The translations under genes were made by a program, and so were the position numbers. Shown one piece after another: positions 50,827 through 59,544 of a stretch of DNA of 59,544 nt. Under the pieces are notes generated by a model that saw nothing but the letters and a program-made list of their open reading frames with translations, did no database searches and was not told where the DNA came from. Source of the stretch: UBA11090 sp035560555 (GTDB lineage: Bacteria; Spirochaetota; Spirochaetia; Treponematales; Rectinemataceae); contig DATMZF010000059.1 in NCBI GenBank assembly GCA_035560555.1, positions 1 through 59,544 on the forward strand, in the 5' to 3' direction. Each line of letters starts with the position of its first letter. Within the stretch, counting starts at the first letter, position 1.

Positions 50827-52854
50827 ATGGAACTTCGCACAATAAGAAATATTGGCATCATGGCTCACATTGATGCCGGAAAAACCACGACGACGGAACG
50901 TATACTCTATTATTCAGGGAAAACCTACAAAATCGGCGAAGTGGATGATGGCGAAGCCACCATGGACTGGATGGACCAGGAACAGGAGCGAGGGATAACG
51001 ATCCAGAGCGCCGCTACCACCACGTTCTGGCGCGGACATCAGATCAATATCATAGACACGCCAGGTCACGTGGATTTTACGGCCGAAGTCGAACGCTCGC
51101 TTCGGGTGCTGGACGGCGCCGTGGCGGTGTTCTGCGCGGTCGGCGGCGTCGAGCCCCAGTCGGAAACCGTATGGCACCAGGCCGATAAATACAAAGTGCC
51201 CCGTATAGCCTATGTCAATAAAATGGACAGGCTCGGCGCCGACTTCGACGCCGTCCTCGCGGACATGAGGGTGAAGCTAGGCGCCTCGCCCGTCGCCGTC
51301 AACGTTCCTATCGGGGCTTCGAACAGCTTCGAAGGCGTGATCGATCTCATCGCCATGCGGGAAATCCGCTGGAGCGGCGACGGCAACGAAATGACGGTCT
51401 CTCCCATCGCGGAAGAAAGGAAGGCCGACGCGCTGGCTCGCAGGGACAGCCTCCTCGACACGCTCTCCTCGCACTCCGACGCTATCACCGAGCTATACCT
51501 CAACGGCGAGGATATCCCGGCCGAACTCATACGATCCGAACTCAGGAAGGCCTGCATCGCCAGGATTCTCGTGCCCGTGCTCTGCGGAGCCTCGCGGCGG
51601 GATATCGGCGTGCAGCCTCTTCTCGACGCCGTCGTCGATTTCCTTCCGGCGCCCGACGAAGTGGAGCCCGTAAAAGCCCTCCACGCGAAGAAGGAAGAAG
51701 AGATAGAAGTGCCCTGCAAGGTCTCCGGCTATCCGCTCGGCCTCGTTTTCAAAGTGCAGTGGGACAGGGAAGCGGGCCCCTTATGTTACGTGCGCATGTA
51801 TTCGGGAAGCATACACAACGCCAGCGTCGTGTATAACGTCTCAAAGAAAAAGCGGGAGCGCATCACGCGCCTCCTCAGGATGCACGCCAACAAGAGCGAA
51901 CCCATGGAAGTCGCCAACGCGGGCGACATCGCGGTCATCGTGGGCCTCAAGACCGCCCAGACCGGCGACACGATCGGCACCGAGGGCTGGCCGGTGCTGC
52001 TGGAGCGCATGCATTTCCCAGAACCGGTCATTTCGGTGTCCATCGAGCCGAAGACCCTCTCCGACAGGGAAAAGCTCAAGGAAACCCTCGATATTCTATC
52101 GCGCGAAGACCCCACGTTCACCACAAGGGACAACGAGGAGACGGGGCAGCTCGTCATCTCGGGAATGGGCGAACTCCACATCGACGTGCTCGTGACGCGT
52201 ATGCTCCGCGATTTCAAGGTTCAAGCGAGGGTCGGGAATCCCCAGGTGACCTACCGCGAATCCATCACGAAGGAAGTCAGGCACACCGAAGAATTCAGCA
52301 GAATTCTGGCGGGTAAAGAAAACACCGCCAAGCTCACCATCGAGGCGATCCCCCTCCCCCGAGGCACCGGCAATGTCTACAAGAAGGCGCTGCGCGCGCC
52401 GCAGGTGCCCGAGGAAATCTTCGAAGCGATCGAACGCGGCATCAACTCGGCATTCGCGTCGGGCATTCAGTTCGGCTACCCGGCCGTCGATATCGGCATC
52501 AACCTCGTGGACATCCACTACGACGAACTCACATCCAGCGTCTTCGCCTTCGAGGCCTGCGCCAACATGGCCTACGATTCGGCCTGCCGCACGGCGGGCC
52601 CCGTCCTTCTCGAGCCCATCATGAAGGTGGACATTTCCACGCCGAAGGATTTCGTCGGCGAAGTGATGAGCCTCGTGTCCCAACGTGGCGGCCTGATCCA
52701 CGGCTCCGACTCGAAGGCGCTGATCGATGTCGTGCATGTGGAAGCTCCGCTCTCCACCATGTTCGGCTTCACGACATCCCTTCGCTCGGTGAGCCAGGGC
52801 CGGGCTTCGTTCTCCATGGAATTTAGCCATTTTCAGCCCAAATCCAACAGATAA
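50827..52854 (+). CDS. Elongation factor G homologue
   Basis: The 675-residue translational GTPase has G1 AHIDAGKTTTTERIL, the G2 region with RGITIQSAATT, G3 DTPGHVDF, G4 NKMD, and EF-G domains II to V with GMGELHIDVLVTRM and FGFTTSLRSVSQGRASFSM near the end. EF-G drives translocation and ribosome recycling. Many spirochaetes carry two EF-G paralogues that split these tasks. This gene is not beside rpsG or tuf, so I cannot tell which it is; the recycling paralogue is possible. GGAG lies 6 bases before ATG 50827. A strong terminator follows. Confidence 0.9.
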   Translation: MELRTIRNIGIMAHIDAGKTTTTERILYYSGKTYKIGEVDDGEATMDWMDQEQERGITIQSAATTTFWRGHQINIIDTPGHVDFTAEVERSLRVLDGAVAVFCAVGGVEPQSETVWHQADKYKVPRIAYVNKMDRLGADFDAVLADMRVKLGASPVAVNVPIGASNSFEGVIDLIAMREIRWSGDGNEMTVSPIAEERKADALARRDSLLDTLSSHSDAITELYLNGEDIPAELIRSELRKACIARILVPVLCGASRRDIGVQPLLDAVVDFLPAPDEVEPVKALHAKKEEEIEVPCKVSGYPLGLVFKVQWDREAGPLCYVRMYSGSIHNASVVYNVSKKKRERITRLLRMHANKSEPMEVANAGDIAVIVGLKTAQTGDTIGTEGWPVLLERMHFPEPVISVSIEPKTLSDREKLKETLDILSREDPTFTTRDNEETGQLVISGMGELHIDVLVTRMLRDFKVQARVGNPQVTYRESITKEVRHTEEFSRILAGKENTAKLTIEAIPLPRGTGNVYKKALRAPQVPEEIFEAIERGINSAFASGIQFGYPAVDIGINLVDIHYDELTSSVFAFEACANMAYDSACRTAGPVLLEPIMKVDISTPKDFVGEVMSLVSQRGGLIHGSDSKALIDVVHVEAPLSTMFGFTTSLRSVSQGRASFSMEFSHFQPKSNR

Positions 52855-52871
52855 TCGCTTCGCCACTCCAT

Positions 52872-52909
52872 AAAAAAACCTCGCGGCTGTCCGCGAGGTT
52901 TTTCTTTTT
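52872..52909 (+). terminator. Intrinsic terminator after EF-G, bidirectional
   Basis: Arms 52874-52886 and 52891-52903 form a 13-bp stem with loop CTGT, flanked by an A-run before and a T-rich run (TTTTTCTTTTT) after. It can stop EF-G transcripts and those of the convergent barrel gene. Confidence 0.93.
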
Positions 52910-52972
52910 CCGTGGCCAGCGGCAGCGCCTAGACACTGGCCGCCGCGACTCCGTCGAGATCCCGCGGGTGAC

Positions 52973-54109
52973 TCAGTTGTTTATCGCCAGGCCCACCGAA
53001 ACGTAGTCGCTTCTCAGGAAATAATAATTGGTGAGGGGAAAACGTCCCGCGTGGTAAAAAGCCTCGAAACGTATTTTGCGACCGATGAAGCCCTTCTCGT
53101 ACTCGATGCCGCCGCCGACCGTGTATTCGAATTCCCAGGGGTTGTCGGGATCGTAGCCTCCAACCTGATGGAGTGTCTGGCCGTCCTGGTGGAGCTGGAA
53201 ATCGCCGGCGAGGAAAAGCGAGCCCCAGTCGCGGAAGGATACTTTGATTTCGGCGCCCGCCTGAAGCCGCCAGGCCTTGTACGAGTCGGGCAGGCTCGAG
53301 ACCTCCTCGACGAGCCCCTCCTGGTTGAGTATGTGATAGGCTAGGTCGTCGCCGCTTGGGGACAGGAATCCGGCGGGGACATGGATGCCCGGTCGGATCC
53401 AGGATTCGAGCATGGGAAGTTCGGCCTCGAAGTAGAGCCGCGCCCAAGGGCTGGGGTTGGCCGAAACGCCGAACACGTGGGAGCTGGCGCGCGTGTATTC
53501 TTCCAGATGCATATAATAGATGTAATCGGCGTCTCCAGGCTGGGGAAGATCCGAGATCGTCTCGTCGCCCCAATGGCCTGAGAAGTGGTGCCAGCCGTAG
53601 CGGAGCGAAACCGCGTCGAAGAGGCGCAGGGTTCCGGCGAGCCGCCATATTCCGTCGAAGCCGAGGGTGTCCGTTCCCCCGAAAGCTTGGAAGACGGTGT
53701 TGATCCCGCCGTTCGTCGTCACTTCGGCCTTGAGAAAGTCCCAGAGCTCCAGCCTCGCGAAGCTGAGATTGATGAAGCCCTTTATTTGATAGAAGCTGTT
53801 GTGGCTCGAGAATTCGCTCTCGCTGTAGTGCGCGAAGGGGATCTCCACATATTCGGTCCCATTGGAAGCGAGAATGGTCTGGGGAACGCCGGAGTAATCG
53901 GTCACCTGGAAATACTTGAAGCCCGACGTGAGAGAATAGGGATCGGCGAGATACTCGGGGTAGAGCGAGTCGCTGTCGATGAGGTTGAAGGCCAGCCCTC
54001 CGTTGAAAAGCTTGAGCTGCGCGAAGAGGTTCGCCGGCGCGGCCAAAGCGACGAAGAGACAAACCAGGACCGCGAACGTTTTTTTTCTGGCAAATATCCA
54101 ATTTTGCAT
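52973..54109 (-). CDS. Outer-membrane protein, DUF1207-like
   Basis: The 378-residue protein has a signal peptide (residues about 10-30, ending LFAQ) and a predicted beta-barrel with many aromatic strand ends. It contains RYGWHHFSGHWGDETI, close to the H-x-S-x-H-x-G-D-E motif I associate with DUF1207 outer-membrane proteins, whose function is unknown. The last strand ends VSVGLAINN. AGGGG lies about 6 bases before the ATG. It is a single-gene unit with its own promoter (54146-54174) and shares the terminator at 52872-52909. Confidence 0.75.
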   Translation of the reverse strand: MQNWIFARKKTFAVLVCLFVALAAPANLFAQLKLFNGGLAFNLIDSDSLYPEYLADPYSLTSGFKYFQVTDYSGVPQTILASNGTEYVEIPFAHYSESEFSSHNSFYQIKGFINLSFARLELWDFLKAEVTTNGGINTVFQAFGGTDTLGFDGIWRLAGTLRLFDAVSLRYGWHHFSGHWGDETISDLPQPGDADYIYYMHLEEYTRASSHVFGVSANPSPWARLYFEAELPMLESWIRPGIHVPAGFLSPSGDDLAYHILNQEGLVEEVSSLPDSYKAWRLQAGAEIKVSFRDWGSLFLAGDFQLHQDGQTLHQVGGYDPDNPWEFEYTVGGGIEYEKGFIGRKIRFEAFYHAGRFPLTNYYFLRSDYVSVGLAINN

Positions 54110-54145
54110 AAAATCCCCTCGGGCTGACGATCTGTGTCGAACCTA

Positions 54146-54174
54146 TTTACACCACCGACGAACGCTCCTGTCAA
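54146..54174 (-). promoter_or_regulatory. Promoter of the DUF1207-like gene
   Basis: On the minus strand TTGACA (54169-54174), a 17-base spacer and TGTAAA (54146-54151) lie about 37 bases upstream of ATG 54109. Confidence 0.55.
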
Positions 54175-54331
54175 GCGCATAACGTTCCCGGCATGTGGAA
54201 GAGGGGAGCGCCGCGCCCCCCCACTCATGGTGAATGACAGAAACGGGGATTTTATCGGGGCGAGAAAAGCGTTTTTTGGGGAGAAACGATCACGCGCCTC
54301 GTCCGACGCGAACGATGGAAGGAGTCAAGGC

Positions 54332-54916
54332 CTAGAAGCAGGAAAGGATATAGGCGCCGAGGAGCGTCTCTATTCGATAGAGCTCTTCCTTATCCTCGAT
54401 TTCAATATTGGAGCGCATCTGTTTTTCCAGCTCGCCGACATACCAGAAGAAAAGGCCAAACTTGGGGTCGATGCGGAAAGCGTATTCGAGGAAATCGGGC
54501 GCTCTTCCAGCCGAACCGAAGAGCAAGGAAGGAATGGCCCGCGCGATGCTCACGAAACGCCTGAAGGCAGAACCCATTTTTTCCGACCGGTAGTCCTCGA
54601 TGAACACCTTCAGATCCTCGAAGAGAATCTGTTTGGGTTTTTCATCGGCTTCATTTACCCAGGTTTTATGGACGAGCAGCTCCACGTTTTCGCGGAAGAC
54701 ACGGAGAAGATGGAAGGTCCGAATCAGCTTCTGGTCTTCGGTGCAGTGAATGTAGAAAGAAAACTCCCCGGGGTTTCCGAGAACATCGGCCAGCCGTATC
54801 GCGTAGGATTCGCGCATAGAGCCTTTTTCCGTGACGAGAGCATGGAACAACTCCAGTGTCCTTTTCTCAGAATCGGTGAGATAGGTATCCAACATTGAAG
54901 TCTCTGCATGATCCAT
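54332..54916 (-). CDS. Conserved-looking hypothetical protein
   Basis: I do not recognise this 194-residue soluble protein. It is mostly alpha-helical by composition, with no signal peptide or membrane segment. Parts include ESYAIRLADVLGNPGEFSFYIH and a long central helix region with LFEDLKVFIEDYRSEKMG. Start 54916 is favoured by TTGACC (54947-54952) and a weak -10 box 6 bases upstream, the leaderless layout. ATG 54895 and 54952 are alternatives. It is divergent from the DUF4954 gene, 146 bases between the starts. It has a normal codon pattern for the window. Confidence 0.65.
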   Translation of the reverse strand: MDHAETSMLDTYLTDSEKRTLELFHALVTEKGSMRESYAIRLADVLGNPGEFSFYIHCTEDQKLIRTFHLLRVFRENVELLVHKTWVNEADEKPKQILFEDLKVFIEDYRSEKMGSAFRRFVSIARAIPSLLFGSAGRAPDFLEYAFRIDPKFGLFFWYVGELEKQMRSNIEIEDKEELYRIETLLGAYILSCF

Positions 54917-55026
54917 GAGTGTACGATGTCGAAAAGCGCCCCTTTTGGTCAAGGGGTTGAAAAGAGCCTTTTTCGAAAGGGGAAAAACGGCGCGCGGGAT
55001 ATCGCCAGCGCGCTTCGCGTCGAGGC

Positions 55027-55055
55027 TTGCGCGGGTCCAAAAAATGCCAGATAAT
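55027..55055 (+). promoter_or_regulatory. Promoter of the DUF4954 gene, probably leaderless
   Basis: TTGCGC (55027-55032), a 17-base spacer and GATAAT (55050-55055) end 7 bases before ATG 55063. There is no Shine-Dalgarno site. Confidence 0.45.
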
Positions 55056-55062
55056 TTTCTCC

Positions 55063-57381
55063 ATGAATAACGATATCAAAGTAAGCCTCGACCTCAATGT
55101 GGGTATGGGGTTTGTCCCAGCAAAATATCTCGGTCCCGAGGAGGACGAATTCAGGATCAGGAACGAACAGTTCCTCGCGACCGGCAAGAACCCCGCAAGC
55201 TATCGAAAACTGAAGCCTTTCGAACTCGAAACCCTCATACGCCAGAACAATACCTGCAGCGATTGGTCGCTGATATCCGTCGCCGACCCTTTCACCCCCG
55301 AACTAATCTACAACTCCTCGTTCGCTGGCCTCGTGAGAATTGGCTGCCTGGAGGAAGTGACCCTCGAACATCACGATCTCCATCTCTTCGCCGGCATTTC
55401 CAACTCCCAGATAATCGCCTGCGACATAGGGAACAACTGCGTGATCAGCAACTGCGCCTATATCGCCCACTATATAATCGGGGACAACTGCATACTGATA
55501 GACAACGCCGAGGTCCATGTATCGAACCACGCGAAATTCGGCAACGGCAATGTCGTGGAGGGCGAAGGCGAAGAAGTCCGCATCATGATCGACGTGATGA
55601 ACGAGGGAGGCGGGCGCTGGATCTACCCCTTCGTCGATATGACCTGCGCCGACGCGTACCTTTGGGCGCGCCATCGCGACCGAACCGAACTCATGAATGA
55701 GTTCGGCAGGATGACCGACGCAATGTTCGATGCCCGCAGGGGGCGCTACGGCAGCATCGGGAACTATTCGGTGCTGAAGTCGAACGGCGTGATCAAGGAC
55801 GTGGCGATCGGCGAAAGCGCCTACATCAAGGGAGCCAACAAGCTGAAGAACCTGACGATCAAGTCGAAAGAAGGCGCGAGAACGCAGATTGGCGAAGGCG
55901 TGGAACTTGTCAACGGCATCATCGGCTATGGCTGCAAGGTCTTCTACGGCTGCAAGGCGGTGCGCTTCGTGCTCTGCGACAGTTCCTCGCTGAAATACGG
56001 GGCGAGGCTCATCCACTCGGTTCTGGGCGAAAATTCCACCGTCTCATGTTGCGAAATCCTCAACAACCTGATTTTCCCGGCGCATGAGCAGCACCATAAC
56101 ACGAGTTTCCTCATCGCGAGCCTCGTCAGGGGCCAATCCAACATGGCGGCTGGCGCGACGATAGGCTCCAACCACAATTCCAGGGCCCCCGACGGGGAGA
56201 TAGAGGCTGGGCGCGGTTTCTGGCCCGGGTTATGCACTTCGGTAAAGCATTCGTCGCGCTTCGCTTCCTTCTGCCTCTTGGCCAAGGGCGACTACCGCTA
56301 CGAACTCGACATTCCCTTCCCCTTCTGTCTTGTCGACAACGACTACAAGCGGGACCGCCTTCTCCTCATGCCCGCCTTTTGGTGGATCAGCAACAAATAC
56401 GCCCTGATGCGAAACGAGGGGAAATTCAACTCGCGGGACGCCAGATGCGACAAGAGCCTTCGGCTCGAATATTCTCCGTTCGCGCCGGATACGGCCGAGG
56501 AAATTCTATCGGCCATCGCGCTTCTCGAAGAAATGACGGGCAGCGCTTTCCTCAAACATCGAGAGGAAAACCCGAATGATGAGGGAATGGAAGCCTTCGC
56601 CGCGATGGCCGATACGCTTTCGTTGACCGCCAACGGCGCGGCGAACGCGACCGCGACCGAGCGGCTCGGGCGAGAGATTCTGGCGGGTGGCCCCAAAGTC
56701 CTCCCCTTCGAGGTCACGGCGGCTCATGTCGAACACTCGTCGAGGGAATGCGTCATAAGGAAACCATCGCAGGCGTGGCGCGCTTACAAGGAGATGCTCC
56801 TCTGGTTCGCCGGAAGGGAGATCGCCCGCTTCGCGACGGAGCAACCCGAAGCTCCGACCTGGGGAGCCATCGAGGCGGAGCTTTCGCTTGACGACAACTG
56901 CAGAGTCGGCGTCGAATGGGAGAATCTGGGGGGGCTTCTGGCGTCGAAACCGCGCCTTGAGAAGATCCTCGCTAAGGCCGAGGCGGGGGAATATCCCACC
57001 TGGCGCGAGTTTCATGATGAATACCGGGCATTGTCGGAAATCTATCCCGCGGACAAACTCCGCTACGCCTGGTCGCTTCTTGGGAAGCTCTATCCACGAA
57101 CTCCGGGAAAAGAGGAGCCGGAGGCCGGGACGAGTCCCTCCAGGGAGGGAGTACTCGCCGCCTTCCAAGACCTTGAAACGCTGTCGGCTTCCGTCGCCGA
57201 GGGGGTCTTCACCTCCAGGGCGAAGGACTGGAGCAATCCTTTCAGGAAGTCCACCTACCGATCGGAGGCAGAGATGACGGCCGTCCTGGGGCGTCCGGCC
57301 GAAAATTCCTTCGTGCTGAAAACCCACAAAGAGGCGGAAGCCCTCTGCCATGACCTAAAGCGATTGGCCGACGGACTCTAG
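55063..57381 (+). CDS. DUF4954 family protein with left-handed beta-helix
   Basis: The 772-residue protein has an N-terminal half built of hexapeptide-type repeats (for example FAGISNSQIIACDIGNNCVI, then IIGDNCILIDNAEVHV and later YIKGANKLKNLTI). This predicts a left-handed parallel beta-helix, as in sugar-nucleotide acyl- and pyrophosphoryl-transferases. The helix continues through GYGCKVFYGCKAVRFVLCDSSSLKYGARLIHSVLGENS, then PAHEQHHNTSFL. The C-terminal 300 residues are helical. I associate this architecture with DUF4954, found in Treponema and Bacteroidetes, of unknown function. An acyltransferase or nucleotidyltransferase role is only inferred from the fold. It converges with hutU, 17 bases between the stops. 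Confidence 0.82.
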   Translation: MNNDIKVSLDLNVGMGFVPAKYLGPEEDEFRIRNEQFLATGKNPASYRKLKPFELETLIRQNNTCSDWSLISVADPFTPELIYNSSFAGLVRIGCLEEVTLEHHDLHLFAGISNSQIIACDIGNNCVISNCAYIAHYIIGDNCILIDNAEVHVSNHAKFGNGNVVEGEGEEVRIMIDVMNEGGGRWIYPFVDMTCADAYLWARHRDRTELMNEFGRMTDAMFDARRGRYGSIGNYSVLKSNGVIKDVAIGESAYIKGANKLKNLTIKSKEGARTQIGEGVELVNGIIGYGCKVFYGCKAVRFVLCDSSSLKYGARLIHSVLGENSTVSCCEILNNLIFPAHEQHHNTSFLIASLVRGQSNMAAGATIGSNHNSRAPDGEIEAGRGFWPGLCTSVKHSSRFASFCLLAKGDYRYELDIPFPFCLVDNDYKRDRLLLMPAFWWISNKYALMRNEGKFNSRDARCDKSLRLEYSPFAPDTAEEILSAIALLEEMTGSAFLKHREENPNDEGMEAFAAMADTLSLTANGAANATATERLGREILAGGPKVLPFEVTAAHVEHSSRECVIRKPSQAWRAYKEMLLWFAGREIARFATEQPEAPTWGAIEAELSLDDNCRVGVEWENLGGLLASKPRLEKILAKAEAGEYPTWREFHDEYRALSEIYPADKLRYAWSLLGKLYPRTPGKEEPEAGTSPSREGVLAAFQDLETLSASVAEGVFTSRAKDWSNPFRKSTYRSEAEMTAVLGRPAENSFVLKTHKEAEALCHDLKRLADGL

Positions 57382-57398
57382 GTCGGTCTCGCGATCTG

Positions 57399-59402
<2,004 letters not shown>

Positions 59403-59434
59403 CGGCAATTCCTCCATCAACGAATCCTGAAAGC

Positions 59435-59440
59435 ATTATA
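59435..59440 (-). promoter_or_regulatory. -10 box of hutU
   Basis: On the minus strand a perfect TATAAT lies about 32 bases upstream of the chosen hutU start, with the Shine-Dalgarno site in between. I see no good -35 box, so an activator may be needed. Confidence 0.5.
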
Positions 59441-59544
59441 CAAGATATTGAGGAATGTGGAGGAGAATTTTTCCGCGCTTTGCGCCCGCCTTGGCGGCGC
59501 CGAAGGCCCACCAGAACTCTTGTCGAGATCATATTATATTAGTA

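Noticed and set aside
52929..54101. A 390-codon open frame on the minus strand overlapping the DUF1207-like gene
   Set aside because: It is Arg/Pro/Gly-rich without a signal peptide or recognisable domain. The frame at 52973-54109 has a signal peptide, beta strands, a family motif and a Shine-Dalgarno site, so the longer frame is a GC-driven shadow.

Overview
This 59.5-kb window is a dense, GC-rich piece of bacterial chromosome with 48 protein-coding genes I can support. I see no tRNA, rRNA, CRISPR array, insertion sequence, integrase or phage gene. The gene set points to a spirochaete of the Treponema/Spirochaeta kind. The signs are a DUF4954-type beta-helix protein, a class II PurE with no PurK nearby, a long-form urocanate hydratase and a stand-alone EF-G. 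This is inference from family distributions; the species cannot be named from the sequence alone.

Layout. 81-2248: ispH, a nitroreductase and udk. 2271-4034 (minus): a NapH-like membrane Fe-S protein with a repeat-domain partner. 4375-7864: hslO, a TtcA-like PP-loop protein, thpR, a 50-residue peptide gene and a pirin. 7884-9251 (minus): TrpB2. 9424-15168: a TetR - MMPL/RND exporter - LolA-like - beta-barrel operon. 15156-16292 (minus): a diacylglycerol-kinase-like protein. 16398-25374: a sugar locus with an ABC importer, an RpiR regulator, gnd, a PfkB kinase, a zinc dehydrogenase and a Gfo/Idh/MocA oxidoreductase. 25404-30382: a signalling locus (below). 30366-32568 (minus): tonB-exbD-exbB. 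32734-47159 (minus): the purine operon purB-purL-purQ-purC-purE-purF-purDM-purN-purH-guaB. 47307-59402: ssb, IclR, a U32 protein, EF-G, a DUF1207-like barrel, a hypothetical protein, DUF4954 and hutU.

The most unusual system is at 25404-30382. A 1062-residue membrane histidine kinase ends in a GNAT/FeeM-type N-acyltransferase domain, the fold used for N-acyl amino acid and autoinducer synthesis. Divergent from it are an isoprenylcysteine-methyltransferase-like membrane protein and a REC-HD-GYP response regulator. Together these look like a signal-synthase, sensor and c-di-GMP-output circuit, analogous in logic but not in sequence to Rpf/DSF systems.

The purine operon carries every step from PRPP to IMP and on to XMP. 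It has a PurD-PurM fusion followed by an overlapping purN, the same domain order as animal GART, and a PurS-PurS-PurL fusion with a separate PurQ.

Several transcription units appear to be leaderless. A -10 box lies 5-7 bases before the start codon and no Shine-Dalgarno sequence is present at ispH, udk, hslO, the diacylglycerol-kinase-like gene, purL, purB, the U32 gene and DUF4954. Internal genes have normal Shine-Dalgarno sites or 4-base stop/start overlaps. Two regulated promoters stand out: the TetR promoter has its palindrome inside the spacer, and the TrpB2 promoter is flanked by two copies of an 18-bp palindrome.
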